NCBI RefSeq assembly: GCF_011806565.1 | Contig: NZ_JAATOP010000004.1 | Span: 1 to 64,000 of the forward strand | DNA: 64,000 nucleotides | Direction: 5' to 3' | From: Marivivens donghaensis | GTDB taxonomy: Bacteria; Pseudomonadota; Alphaproteobacteria; Rhodobacterales; Rhodobacteraceae | Notes under the pieces: generated by a model | What the model saw: only the letters and a program-made list of their open reading frames with translations | Database searches by the model: none | Told to the model about the DNA's origin: nothing | Translations under genes and position numbers: made by a program | In this document: positions 8,460 through 16,929 of the stretch, piece by piece | How the letters are laid out: the number at the start of each line of letters is the position of its first letter | Position numbering within the stretch: position 1 is the stretch's first letter

Positions 8460-8481
8460 AGGGGCCCGAAGGCCCCTTTTT
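8458..8481. terminator. Bidirectional terminator between DUF2478 gene and potI
   Basis: AAAGGGGCC (8458-8466) and GGCCCCTTT (8471-8479) pair across CGAA with T residues on both strands. It overlaps the DUF2478 stop and directly abuts the potI stop, so it serves both convergent genes. Confidence 0.85.
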
Positions 8482-9290
8482 CAATTCGCTTGCTGCTCGT
8501 CTGCGATCCGCTTGAGCGTTCGGCGTTTCGACGAGAACGAGAAGATCAGCACACCTACCGTCACAATCGCGATCATGATGGTCGAGAGCGCGTTGATCTG
8601 CGGTTTCACACCGCGCCGCACTTCCGAGAAAATCTCGATCGGGAGGGTCGTCGCACCGGGACCGGTGGTGAAGGACGCAATTACGAGGTCATCGAGCGAC
8701 AGCGTGAACGCAAGCAACCAGCCTGAGATCACGGCAGGCGCGATGTTCGGCAGCGTCACATTGATGAACGTGTCGAATGCCGACGCGCCAAGGTCCGACG
8801 CGGCCTCTTCCAGCGACTGATCGAAGGTCAGCAGGCGGGACGAGACAACCACCGATACGTAGCACATCGCGAAGGTCGTATGCGCCAGCACAATAGTCAG
8901 CATTCCCATCTGGTTGAACATCGCCTTGAACAGCAACAGCAGCGACAGGCCGAGGATCACGTCCGGCATCACCAGCGGCGCGTAGGTCATGCCCGAGAAC
9001 AGCGTGCGTCCATAGAACTTGCCGCCGCGCACGAGCACATAGGCCGTGATCGTGCCGAGAACCGTGGATAGCGTTGCCGTGGCGAAGGCCACCCGCAACG
9101 TTACCCACGCGGCGTCGAGGAACTTTTCGTCGTGGAACAGCTCGCCGTACCATTTGGTCGAAAAGCCGCCCCAGATCGCCACGTTGCGGCCACCGTTGAA
9201 CGAGAAGATCACGAGGATGATCATTGGGATGTAGAGGAACGCGAAACCCAGCGTCAGCGACGTGAGGTTGAACCAGCTCATCTTTTTCAT
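8481..9290 (-). CDS. potI: Polyamine ABC transporter permease PotI-like
   Basis: A 269-residue inner-membrane permease with about six hydrophobic segments. The EAA loop that contacts the ATPase is visible as LEEAASDLGASAFDTF. Start overlaps the potH stop by 4 bases (ATGA type). With PotF, PotG and PotH it forms a putrescine/spermidine-type importer; it is the last gene of the operon. Confidence 0.9.
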   Translation of the reverse strand: MKKMSWFNLTSLTLGFAFLYIPMIILVIFSFNGGRNVAIWGGFSTKWYGELFHDEKFLDAAWVTLRVAFATATLSTVLGTITAYVLVRGGKFYGRTLFSGMTYAPLVMPDVILGLSLLLLFKAMFNQMGMLTIVLAHTTFAMCYVSVVVSSRLLTFDQSLEEAASDLGASAFDTFINVTLPNIAPAVISGWLLAFTLSLDDLVIASFTTGPGATTLPIEIFSEVRRGVKPQINALSTIMIAIVTVGVLIFSFSSKRRTLKRIADEQQAN

Positions 9291-10351
9291 TGGTCAGCCT
9301 CCGCCTGTTTTTGCTGGTTGCGCTGGAACAGCACAATCGGGACCACGAGGATCAGCAGCAGGATCACCGCCACCGCAGAGGCCACCGGCCAGTCGCGGTT
9401 GGAGAAGAACTCTTCATACAGGATCTTGCCGATCATCAGCGTGTCCGAACCGCCAAGCAGCGACGGGATCACGAATTCACCGAGCACAGGAATGAACACG
9501 AGGAAACAGCCCGCGATGATACCCGGCATCGAAAGGGGCAGGGTGACGAGCCAGAAGCCTTGTGTGCGGGTGCAGCCAAGGTCTTCGGCCGCTTCGAGCA
9601 GCGACACGTCCAGCTTTTCCAGCGTCGCATAGATCGGCAGGATCATGAACGGCAGGTAGGTGTAGACGATACCGACATAGACCGCGAAATTCGTGTTCAG
9701 CATGGTCAGCGGGTCGTCAATGATGCCGAGCCATAGCAGGAAGCTGTTCAGGAAGCCCTCGCGGCCTAGAATGCCCATCCACGCGTAGACGCGGATCAGG
9801 AACGATGTCCAGAACGGCAGGATGACCAGCATCATCAGGGTCGGGCGCCATTCCTCGGACGCTTTTGCCATGCCGTATGCAATCGGAAAGGCAACAAGCA
9901 GCGTGATCGCGGTCGAGATGATCGCGATTTTGGCCGAGGACAGATAGGCGGTGTAATAGAGTGGGTCACTGGCAAGGAATTCGAAATTCTCGAAGTCCAG
10001 ATCGCCGAAGAACGACTTGAGGCCGGTCCATCCTTCGGACAGTTCGAGCGTCGGCGTGTAGGGCGGGATCGCAATGGCGGGGTCCGACAGCGAGATCTTC
10101 ACCACGATGATGAAGGGCACGAGGAAGAACACCAGCAGCCACAGGTACGGCACGGCGATCACGGCGAGGCGGCGGTTGATGCGGTAGGCCGTAACGAACA
10201 CGGCAAAGGCAATCAGCAGGCCGCCGGTAAAGTGGCTGCCATCCGCTTGGTTCAGCCAGATTAATGCGATGCCAGCTACTGCGAGCAGGGCGGCAAGGAC
10301 CAGATCGGCCTTACTGGCGTATGCCGACTCCAGAGTTTGGGAAAAGCGCAT
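9287..10351 (-). CDS. potH: Polyamine ABC transporter permease PotH-like
   Basis: A 354-residue permease with about eight hydrophobic segments, including an N-terminal pair (residues 18-60) beyond the core of six. The EAA loop is LLEAAEDLGCTRTQGFW. It follows potG by about 10 bases and overlaps potI. The long N-terminal extension relative to classical PotH (about 317 residues) is common in alphaproteobacterial members. Confidence 0.9.
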   Translation of the reverse strand: MRFSQTLESAYASKADLVLAALLAVAGIALIWLNQADGSHFTGGLLIAFAVFVTAYRINRRLAVIAVPYLWLLVFFLVPFIIVVKISLSDPAIAIPPYTPTLELSEGWTGLKSFFGDLDFENFEFLASDPLYYTAYLSSAKIAIISTAITLLVAFPIAYGMAKASEEWRPTLMMLVILPFWTSFLIRVYAWMGILGREGFLNSFLLWLGIIDDPLTMLNTNFAVYVGIVYTYLPFMILPIYATLEKLDVSLLEAAEDLGCTRTQGFWLVTLPLSMPGIIAGCFLVFIPVLGEFVIPSLLGGSDTLMIGKILYEEFFSNRDWPVASAVAVILLLILVVPIVLFQRNQQKQAEADQ

Positions 10352-10360
10352 ACCGCCCCC

Positions 10361-11500
10361 TTACTCGGTCAGCACAACGCCGGCGGTGTCGGTCCACGAC
10401 AGCCAGACATTGTCTTCCCAAGTGAAGTCGCGGCGCGACAGGCGGCGGCTGTTGGTCATCGAGGCTTCGACCTTCTGACCGTTGCCCAACGTGACGAAGT
10501 AGCTCGACAGGTGGCCGAGGTAGCCGATGTCGAGGATCGTGCCATGCGCATGGTTCGCGCGGTCGGCCATCGGTTCAGAAGTCACAGCGATTTTTTCGGG
10601 GCGGATGGCGTAGGACACGCGCTGGCCGTCAGTGATGTGTTTGTCCGTCTTGGCATGGATCGGCGCGGCACCTTCGGCGTAGTGGATTTCGATCCCGCCA
10701 TCGACGACCTTCGCGTTGCCTTCGATGATATTCACGTCACCGATGAAGTCCGCAACGTAAACGCTGTTGGGCTCTTCATAGATGCCGGAGGGCGTGTCGA
10801 CCTGAATGAGCTTGCCGTTGTCCATAACCGCGATGCGGCTGGCGACGGTCATCGCTTCTTCCTGGTCGTGGGTCACGATGACGAAGGTCGTGCCGGTCTT
10901 TTCCTGAATGTCCATCAGTTCGAACTGCGTGTCGTTGCGCAGCTTTTTATCAAGCGCGCCAAGCGGTTCGTCGAGCAGCAGGAGCTTGGGTGCCTTGGCG
11001 AGCGAGCGGGCGAGGGCGACGCGCTGGCGCTGGCCGCCAGAAATCTGGTGGGGTTTGCGCTTGGCAAACTTCTCAAGCCGCGTGAGACGGAGCATCTCTG
11101 CAACGCGGTCCTTGATCTGGTCTTTGGGCATGTCGGAGCGGCGCAGACCGAAAGCGATGTTGTCGAACACGCTCAGGTGCGGGAACAGCGCGTAGCTCTG
11201 GAACATCATGTTCACGGGGCGCTTGTTCGGGGGAACTTTCACAATATCCTGTCCGCCAAGAAGGATCTGGCCTTCGCTCGGCATCTCGAAACCTGCGAGC
11301 ATCCGCATCAGCGTGGTCTTGCCGCAGCCCGACGGGCCGAGGAGGGCAAAGAATTCCTTGGCGTAGATGTCGAGGGTCAGGTTGTCGATCGCGGTGAAAT
11401 CGCCAAACCGCTTGGTCACGTTCTTGAACTGGATCAGCGGCTTTTCGTTGGGGTCATTCCACGGGGCAAAGACTACCGGCGTTTTGGAAAGTTCGGCCAT
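10361..11500 (-). CDS. potG: Polyamine ABC transporter ATP-binding protein PotG-like
   Basis: A 379-residue ATPase: Walker A LLGPSGCGKTTL, signature ISGGQRQRVALARS, Walker B LLLLDEPLGALD and a C-terminal TOBE domain, as usual for PotA/PotG. The ATG at 11500 (MAELSKTPVVF) is chosen; AAGGAG lies about 12 bases upstream. An in-frame extension to 11560 would run through a strong hairpin and is unlikely. It powers the PotF-PotH-PotI importer. Confidence 0.92.
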   Translation of the reverse strand: MAELSKTPVVFAPWNDPNEKPLIQFKNVTKRFGDFTAIDNLTLDIYAKEFFALLGPSGCGKTTLMRMLAGFEMPSEGQILLGGQDIVKVPPNKRPVNMMFQSYALFPHLSVFDNIAFGLRRSDMPKDQIKDRVAEMLRLTRLEKFAKRKPHQISGGQRQRVALARSLAKAPKLLLLDEPLGALDKKLRNDTQFELMDIQEKTGTTFVIVTHDQEEAMTVASRIAVMDNGKLIQVDTPSGIYEEPNSVYVADFIGDVNIIEGNAKVVDGGIEIHYAEGAAPIHAKTDKHITDGQRVSYAIRPEKIAVTSEPMADRANHAHGTILDIGYLGHLSSYFVTLGNGQKVEASMTNSRRLSRRDFTWEDNVWLSWTDTAGVVLTE

Positions 11501-11529
11501 AATTCCGAAATGCTCCTTGTAAAATAGGA

Positions 11530-11557
11530 CCCCGCGCCCGTGTTTCAGGGCGCGGGG
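11530..11557 (-). terminator. Intercistronic hairpin between potF and potG
   Basis: CCCCGCGCCC (11530-11539) and GGGCGCGGGG (11548-11557) form a perfect 10-bp stem with an 8-base loop; on the minus strand it is followed by TCCTATTTT. Inferred to end or stall part of the transcripts after potF, so that the binding protein is made in excess over the membrane parts, as in other binding-protein operons. Confidence 0.65.
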
Positions 11558-11571
11558 CAACAGGCATCAAA

Positions 11572-12654
11572 TTAGATGCCCGATTTGATCTTGGTCCACA
11601 GACGGGTCAGCGTACGCTGCGAGCGCGCATCCCACGGGGTCGTGGTGTAGAGGCTTTCGAGCGTGGCTTCGTCCGGATAGATCGCGGTGTCGCCGATGAC
11701 GTCTTCGATCAGGTACTCTTGCGAAGCGAGGTTGCCGTTCGCGTAGTAAACGTAGTTCGAAGCCGCAGCCATGTTCTCTGCGTCCATGATGAAGTTCAAG
11801 AACGCGTGCGCACCTTCGGGGTTCGGCGCGTCAGCCGGAATGGCCATCATGTCGAACCACATCATCGCGCCTTCGGCCGGAGCGTTGTAGGCGATCTCGA
11901 CGCCGTTGTCGGCTTCCCAAGCACGGTCACGCGCCTGAAGGATGTCGCCCGACCAACCCAGAGCAACGCAGATTTCGCCGTTGGCGAGCGCGTTGATGTA
12001 TTCCGAGCTGTTGAACTTCTGGATGTAGGGACGAACAGCCATGATGACTTCTTCGGCCTTCGCCAGCGATTCCTCGTCGTGGCCATCGGGGTCCATGCCT
12101 GCGTAGGCGAGCGCTGCCGGAATGACTTCGACCGGAGCGTCGAGCAGCTGGATGCCACACTCGGACAGCTTTTCTGCGTTTGCCGGATCGAAGATCAGCG
12201 ACAGGCTGTCGAGCGGAGCGTCCTCGCCGAGGATTTCCTGAACCTTGGCGACGTTCACGCCGATACCGGTGGTGCCCCACATGTAGTTGATGGCGTATTC
12301 GTTGCCGGGGTCATACTCGGCGGTGCGGTCCTTGATCAGGTCCCACAGGTTTTCAGCATTCGGCAGCTTCGAGTAGTCGAGCGGCTGGAACGCGCCCGCA
12401 GCGATCTGGCGCTGAAGGAAGGTGCCGGTCGGAACAACAACGTCATAGCCCGAACCGCCCGAAAGCATCTTGGTTTCCAGAACTTCGTTCGAGTCGAATA
12501 CGTCGTAGACCAGTTCGTAGCCGGTGTCTGCTTCGAATTTGTCCAGCAGTTCTTCGTCGATGTAGTCGGACCAGTTGTAGACGTGGACTTCTTCGGCAGC
12601 GGCGACCGAGCCGAAGGCCATCAGTGCCGCGATCGGCAGCAGCGTCTTTTTCAT
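11572..12654 (-). CDS. potF: Periplasmic putrescine/polyamine-binding protein PotF-like
   Basis: A 360-residue binding protein with a signal peptide of about 20 residues (MKKTLLPIAALMAFGSVAAA) and the family start EEVHVYNWSDYIDEELLDKF. It delivers polyamine to PotGHI in the periplasm. GGGAGA precedes the ATG at good spacing. First gene of the minus-strand operon; its promoter region contains an AATTTGATCAAA palindrome (12700-12711) and a half-site ATTTGATC at 12655-12662. PotF versus PotD specificity (putrescine or spermidine) cannot be fixed by reading alone. Confidence 0.92.
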   Translation of the reverse strand: MKKTLLPIAALMAFGSVAAAEEVHVYNWSDYIDEELLDKFEADTGYELVYDVFDSNEVLETKMLSGGSGYDVVVPTGTFLQRQIAAGAFQPLDYSKLPNAENLWDLIKDRTAEYDPGNEYAINYMWGTTGIGVNVAKVQEILGEDAPLDSLSLIFDPANAEKLSECGIQLLDAPVEVIPAALAYAGMDPDGHDEESLAKAEEVIMAVRPYIQKFNSSEYINALANGEICVALGWSGDILQARDRAWEADNGVEIAYNAPAEGAMMWFDMMAIPADAPNPEGAHAFLNFIMDAENMAAASNYVYYANGNLASQEYLIEDVIGDTAIYPDEATLESLYTTTPWDARSQRTLTRLWTKIKSGI

Positions 12655-12699
12655 ATTTGATCTCCCATGTTGTACTGTCGGTCACGTTACCGAATTTTG

Positions 12700-12711
12700 A
12701 ATTTGATCAAA
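12700..12711. promoter_or_regulatory. Putative GntR operator upstream of potF
   Basis: AATTTGATCAAA, whose core TTTGATCAAA (12702-12711) is a perfect palindrome, lies about 50 bases before the potF ATG. The same 12-mer recurs at 12975-12986 and a 10-base match lies upstream of the GntR gene (about 16911-16922). FCD-type GntR proteins bind short palindromes of this kind, so a shared operator is inferred. Confidence 0.5.
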
Positions 12712-12974
12712 GTACAGTGCGTCGTGACCGTAGTTATTGGCAGTGCCACTTTGCATCCCGCCACGGTAGCGACGAAAAAACAAGCATTGTTGTAGGTCAG
12801 TTTTGCATTATCGACAGCAGATGGCGCGAATTTAAGCGTATTGTTAAGCATGTTTCCGACAAGCGGGTGCCGCGAACGATCTAATTCGGTGCGATTGAAA
12901 ATCCATCGCCGCGTCCGCTGAAAGGTGCGATCCGGCCCCGCGATTCCCGTGCGGATGCGCTGACCTCCGACAGC

Positions 12975-13018
12975 AATTTGATCAAAATGCTTGACAGTGG
13001 TAGCGCGTAAAATATCCT
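12975..13018 (+). promoter_or_regulatory. Operator plus sigma-70-like promoter of the aminotransferase operon
   Basis: AATTTGATCAAA (12975-12986) sits 4 bases upstream of TTGACA (12991-12996), followed after 16 bases by TATCCT (13013-13018). The start codon is 69 bases further on. The adjacency of the palindrome to the -35 element fits regulation by a DNA-binding protein; the direction, repression or activation, is not clear. Confidence 0.5.
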
Positions 13019-13086
13019 CGCCACAAAGGACACCGGCCCACTAGCCGCGGACAGTCCGCCCTATTCCGCCCTTTGCAGGAGCAGCT

Positions 13087-14484
13087 ATGAACCTCATCAG
13101 CACGCAAACCCCGACCGCCGAACTTCAGGCGCTGGACGCCGCACACCACATGCACCCCTTCACCGACGCCGAAGGGCTGGAGGCCAAGGGCGCGCGGGTC
13201 ATCACCCGCGCCGAAGGTGTCTGGCTTCAGGACAGCGAAGGGCACCGCATCCTCGACGGTATGGCTGGCCTCTGGTGCATGAACATCGGCTACGGTCGGG
13301 ACTCGCTGGCCGAAGTCGCTGCGCGCCAGATGAAAGAACTGCCGTACTACAACACCTTCTTCCAGACGACCCACGTACCGGTCATCGCGCTGTCGGCCAA
13401 GCTGGCCGAGCTGGCTCCGGGTGATCTGAATAACGTGTTCTTTGCCTCGTCAGGTTCGGAAGCCAACGACACCAACCTGCGCCTCGTGCGCCGCTACTGG
13501 CAGTGCAAAGGCCAGCCCGAGCGCCGCATCGTGATCGGCCGCAAGAACGGCTACCACGGCTCGACCATGGCTGGTGCGAGCCTTGGCGGCATGGGCGGTA
13601 TGCACGTCCACGGCGGCGGCATCATCGACGGTATCGAACACATCAACCAGCCGAACTGGTGGTCCGATGGCGGTGACATGTCGCCCGAAGACTTCGGCCT
13701 CGCGCGTGCCAAGGAACTGGAGGACAAGATCCTCGAAGTCGGTCCTGAAAACGTTGCAGCCTTTATCGGTGAGCCGGTGCAGGGCGCTGGCGGCGTGATC
13801 GTTGCGCCTGACACCTACTGGCCCGAAATCCAGCGCATTGTCGACAAGTACGGCATCCTGCTGATCGCCGACGAAGTTATCTGCGGCTTTGGCCGTACCG
13901 GTGAATGGTTCGGCTCGACTACCGTTGGCATCAAGCCCGACATCATGACCATCGCGAAGGGTCTTTCCTCGGGTTACATCCCGATCGGTGGCTCGATCGT
14001 GTCTGACGAGATCGCTCAGACCGTTGGCGCGCAGGGCGATTTCAACCACGGCTACACCTACTCGGGTCACCCCGTCGCGGCGGCTGTTGCGCTGGAAAAC
14101 CTGCGTATCATGGAAGAGGAAAACCTCGTCAGCTACGTGAAGAACGATATCGGGCCGTACCTTGCCGAGAAGTGGCACAGCCTCGCGGATCACCCGATGG
14201 TCGGCGAGACCAAGATCGTCGGCCTGATGGCCAGCCTCGCGCTGACCCCGAACAAGGAAACCCGCGCTTCGTTTGCCAGCGACGAAGGCACCATCGGCTT
14301 CATGACCCGCGAGCGTTGCTTTGCCAACGACCTGATCATGCGCCACGTCGGTGACCGCATGATCATCGCTCCGCCGCTTGTCATCACTCGCGAAGAGGTC
14401 GACGAACTGATCGTTCGCGCCCGCAAGTCGCTGGATGAAGCCTACGAGCAGGTGAAAGAGCAGGGCCTCTTCGTGGCGAAGTGA
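13087..14484 (+). CDS. Class III aminotransferase, probably putrescine/polyamine-pyruvate type (SpuC-like)
   Basis: A 465-residue PLP enzyme of the omega-aminotransferase group. SSGSEANDTNLRLVRRYW (cofactor region), LLIADEVICGFGRTG and the Schiff-base lysine K291 in TIAKGLSSGY are visible. The N-terminal HHMHPFTD and DGMAGLWCMNIGYGR are typical of putrescine- and other omega-amine-pyruvate transaminases. Its position opposite a Pot importer and in front of an amine-oxidising flavoprotein supports removal of an amino group from imported polyamines or their products. GGAGCAGCT precedes the ATG. beta-Alanine or another omega-amine could also be the substrate. Confidence 0.88.
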   Translation: MNLISTQTPTAELQALDAAHHMHPFTDAEGLEAKGARVITRAEGVWLQDSEGHRILDGMAGLWCMNIGYGRDSLAEVAARQMKELPYYNTFFQTTHVPVIALSAKLAELAPGDLNNVFFASSGSEANDTNLRLVRRYWQCKGQPERRIVIGRKNGYHGSTMAGASLGGMGGMHVHGGGIIDGIEHINQPNWWSDGGDMSPEDFGLARAKELEDKILEVGPENVAAFIGEPVQGAGGVIVAPDTYWPEIQRIVDKYGILLIADEVICGFGRTGEWFGSTTVGIKPDIMTIAKGLSSGYIPIGGSIVSDEIAQTVGAQGDFNHGYTYSGHPVAAAVALENLRIMEEENLVSYVKNDIGPYLAEKWHSLADHPMVGETKIVGLMASLALTPNKETRASFASDEGTIGFMTRERCFANDLIMRHVGDRMIIAPPLVITREEVDELIVRARKSLDEAYEQVKEQGLFVAK

Positions 14485-15779
14485 TGGATTTCCTGACAGC
14501 AAACGACAAGCTCGGCGAATATCCGTCGAGCTGGTACGCCGCCACGGCAAAGCCTCTGCCCCCTCAGCCCGCGCTGCGGGGGCATGTGCATTGCGAAGTC
14601 TGCGTAGTGGGCGGCGGCTTCACGGGTCTCTCGACCGCGCTGCATCTGGCTGAACGCGGCTACAAGGTGGCCTTGGTCGAAGCGCAGCGTGTGGGCTTCG
14701 GTGCTTCGGGCCGCAACGGCGGTCAGGTGGCACAGGACCAGCGGCTTGATCAGGAAGAGCTGGAAAAGATGATGGGCAAGGACATTGCCCGCCAGCTCTG
14801 GGCCTTGGGGCAGGAGAGCGCGCAGCTTGTCCGCGACCTCGATGCGAAATGGGACTGCGGTGCCGGCTGGGTACCGGGGATCATCCACGCGGACCACAAG
14901 GAGCGGTTCGTCGGGCATTCCCACGCCTATGCCGAGAAGCTGAACCGCGAATACGATTACGATCTGATCCGTCCGCTGGACCGAGAGGAAATCCGCGAAC
15001 TGGTGGCGTCCGACGCCTACCACGGCGGCACGCTCGACATGGGCGGCGGTCACATCCATCCGCTCCGCTTTGCGCTGGGCCTTGCGCGCGCTTGCCAGCA
15101 GGGCGGCGTGACGATCTACGAACAGACGCGTGTGGTCGACATCGTGGACGACAGCCCTGCGCAGGTCATCTGTGAGCACGGCACCGTCGAAGCAGACTAT
15201 GTCGTCATGGGGTGCAACGGCTATCTGGGCAAGATGAACGGCCACGTTGCGGCCCGCGTCATGCCGATCAACAACTTCATCGTCGCGACTGAGCCGCTGG
15301 ACGATCCCGATGCGGTGCTCAGAAACAACCACGCTGTTGCAGACAGCAAGTTCGTCATCAACTATTTCCGCCTGTCCGAGGACAACCGGATGCTGTTCGG
15401 CGGGGCCGAGAGCTACGGCTACAAATTCCCGTCCGACATCGCGGCGCTCGTTCGCAAACCGATGGCCGAGATTTTCCCGCAGCTTGCCAATGCCCGCATC
15501 GACTACGCTTGGGGCGGCACGCTCGGTATCACGATGAACCGCATGCCGCATTTCGAACGGCTCTCGGGCAATGTGCTCAGCCTGTCGGGGTATTCGGGCC
15601 ACGGTGTCGCGATGGCAACCTTGGCTGGCAAACTCGCTGCCGAAGCCATCGCGGGGCAGGCTGAACGGTTCGACCTCATGGCTTCTGTTCCGACGCCGCG
15701 TTTCCCGGGTGGCGCCGCGCTGCGCTGGCCGCTGCTCGTGCTTGCGATGGTGTGGTTCAGTATGCGGGACAAGCTTTGA
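14484..15779 (+). CDS. FAD-dependent amine oxidoreductase, PuuB-like
   Basis: A 431-residue flavoprotein of the DAO family. VVGGGFTGLSTALHL with GGGFTG at residues 43-48 binds FAD, and GFGASGRNGGQV (residues 71-82) is the segment seen in gamma-glutamylputrescine oxidases. A C-terminal hydrophobic tail (about 412-427) may touch the membrane. The ATG at 14484 overlaps the aminotransferase stop (TGATG), so translation is coupled. It probably oxidises a polyamine or its gamma-glutamyl derivative; no gamma-glutamylputrescine synthetase is in the window. Confidence 0.85.
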   Translation: MDFLTANDKLGEYPSSWYAATAKPLPPQPALRGHVHCEVCVVGGGFTGLSTALHLAERGYKVALVEAQRVGFGASGRNGGQVAQDQRLDQEELEKMMGKDIARQLWALGQESAQLVRDLDAKWDCGAGWVPGIIHADHKERFVGHSHAYAEKLNREYDYDLIRPLDREEIRELVASDAYHGGTLDMGGGHIHPLRFALGLARACQQGGVTIYEQTRVVDIVDDSPAQVICEHGTVEADYVVMGCNGYLGKMNGHVAARVMPINNFIVATEPLDDPDAVLRNNHAVADSKFVINYFRLSEDNRMLFGGAESYGYKFPSDIAALVRKPMAEIFPQLANARIDYAWGGTLGITMNRMPHFERLSGNVLSLSGYSGHGVAMATLAGKLAAEAIAGQAERFDLMASVPTPRFPGGAALRWPLLVLAMVWFSMRDKL

Positions 15780-16213
15780 TCCGTCCCGCCGTATCGTCGG
15801 ACGTCGCCGCGATCACCGCCATCGCGTCGGCATCTTTCGCGCACTACGTTTCCCGCATCGGGCAGCCGCCCGCGCCGATGATTGCTGACTATGCTGCGTT
15901 GGTGAACGCGTGCAGCGCCTATGTGTTCGAGGATGAAGCGATCCTCGGCTACCTCGTTCTGGAGCCGTTGCAAGACGCCATGCTGCTCGACATCGTAGCT
16001 GTCTTCCCCGATGCGCAGGGGCGCGGGGTGGGGAAGGCGTTGATGGTCTCTGCCGAAAAGCAAACGCGCGCGGCGGGATTGAGCACGATCCGCCTCTACA
16101 CCAACGCGCTGATGCACGAGAATGTCGGCCTCTATGCCAAGATCGGATATGCCGAAACGGGCCGGAAGACCGAAAACGGTTTCGACCGCATCTACATGGA
16201 AAAGCGGCTTTAG
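15776..16213 (+). CDS. GNAT family N-acetyltransferase
   Basis: A 145-residue acetyltransferase if TTG at 15776 is used (overlapping the previous stop, TTGA); GTG at 15752 would add 8 residues. The acetyl-CoA binding motif is VFPDAQGRGVGKALM, and the C-terminal ENVGLYAKIGYAETGR is typical of GNAT folds. As the third gene of the polyamine catabolic operon it could acetylate an amine, but this is inference from position only. Its end overlaps the convergent GntR gene by 4 bases. Confidence 0.85.
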   Translation: MIRPAVSSDVAAITAIASASFAHYVSRIGQPPAPMIADYAALVNACSAYVFEDEAILGYLVLEPLQDAMLLDIVAVFPDAQGRGVGKALMVSAEKQTRAAGLSTIRLYTNALMHENVGLYAKIGYAETGRKTENGFDRIYMEKRL

Positions 16214-16860
16214 CTCATCGACGAGCGAATCTGATCAAAGCCCTGCGCGATGTCCGCATAAATCGCAGCGCCGACACCCGTCGCGTCCTTGCGGCGGAGC
16301 GCTGCAATCGCGTCCGCGTGTTTATCGTCCAGCGTTGCCGTCCCGAACCGTCCGCCCATCACCCGCAGGCTCGGCCCCATGCGCAGCCAGAGCGTATCGG
16401 CCAGCGCGACCGTGGTGCGCGCTTCGGATGCGGCGTAGAGCGTCGCGTGGAAACGGTAGTTCTGGATCAGGTAACTGCGCACGTCACCGCGGTCGATGGC
16501 GCGGTTGACCTCTTGGTCGACGGCTTCGAGTTCCAGAATAGCCTCCGGCTTGATCTTTTCCGCAGCCCAGATAGCCAGTTGCGGCTCTAGCGCGAGGCGC
16601 GCGAACGCAAGTTCTTCGACATCGTCGGCGCGCAAGACAGGCACGCAAACGCGGCGGTTGCCGAGGAATTCAAGCGCGTTTTCAGCAGTCAACCGGCGGA
16701 TCGCTTCACGCACCGGCGTCATGCCCGCGTCAAGTTCCTGCACCAGACCTTGGATCGTCACCGCTTGTCCCGGTTCCAGTTCGCCGCACAGGATCATCTC
16801 GCGCAGGCGGCGATAGACCAATTCGTGAGCGGGGACCTTCGGGCTTTGGGCGTCGTCCAA
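16210..16860 (-). CDS. GntR family regulator with FCD domain
   Basis: A 216-residue regulator: N-terminal winged helix with YRRLREMILCGELEPGQ and MTPVREAIRRLTAENALE, then an alpha-helical FCD effector domain. TTG at 16860 is chosen because AAAGGA lies at good distance; GTG codons at 16887 and 16902 are in frame but have no ribosome site. A palindrome like those in the pot and aminotransferase promoters lies 50-60 bases upstream, so it is inferred to control itself and the polyamine genes. Confidence 0.87.
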   Translation of the reverse strand: MDDAQSPKVPAHELVYRRLREMILCGELEPGQAVTIQGLVQELDAGMTPVREAIRRLTAENALEFLGNRRVCVPVLRADDVEELAFARLALEPQLAIWAAEKIKPEAILELEAVDQEVNRAIDRGDVRSYLIQNYRFHATLYAASEARTTVALADTLWLRMGPSLRVMGGRFGTATLDDKHADAIAALRRKDATGVGAAIYADIAQGFDQIRSSMS

Positions 16861-16908
16861 ACTGCGATCCTTTCGGAGGTGTTTCACGCGATAGTGGCGC
16901 ACCCGAAC

Positions 16909-16922
16909 GAAATGATCAAATT
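16909..16922. promoter_or_regulatory. Putative operator upstream of the GntR gene
   Basis: On the minus strand GAATTTGATCATTT contains AATTTGATCA, a 10-base match to the AATTTGATCAAA copies at 12700 and 12975. It is in the 70-base gap between the hemerythrin-like gene and the regulator, where the promoter must be unless the two are cotranscribed. Confidence 0.5.
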
Positions 16923-16929
16923 CGTTTTG

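Larger units (their letters stand above)
12655..13086. other. 432-base divergent control region between potF and the aminotransferase
   Basis: No credible gene lies here. It holds two copies of AATTTGATCAAA, about 275 bases apart, and a promoter-like pair facing the aminotransferase. The middle (12720-12960) shows nothing I can name; it includes an AT-richer stretch around 12775-12850 that differs from the GC-rich neighbourhood. Confidence 0.6.
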
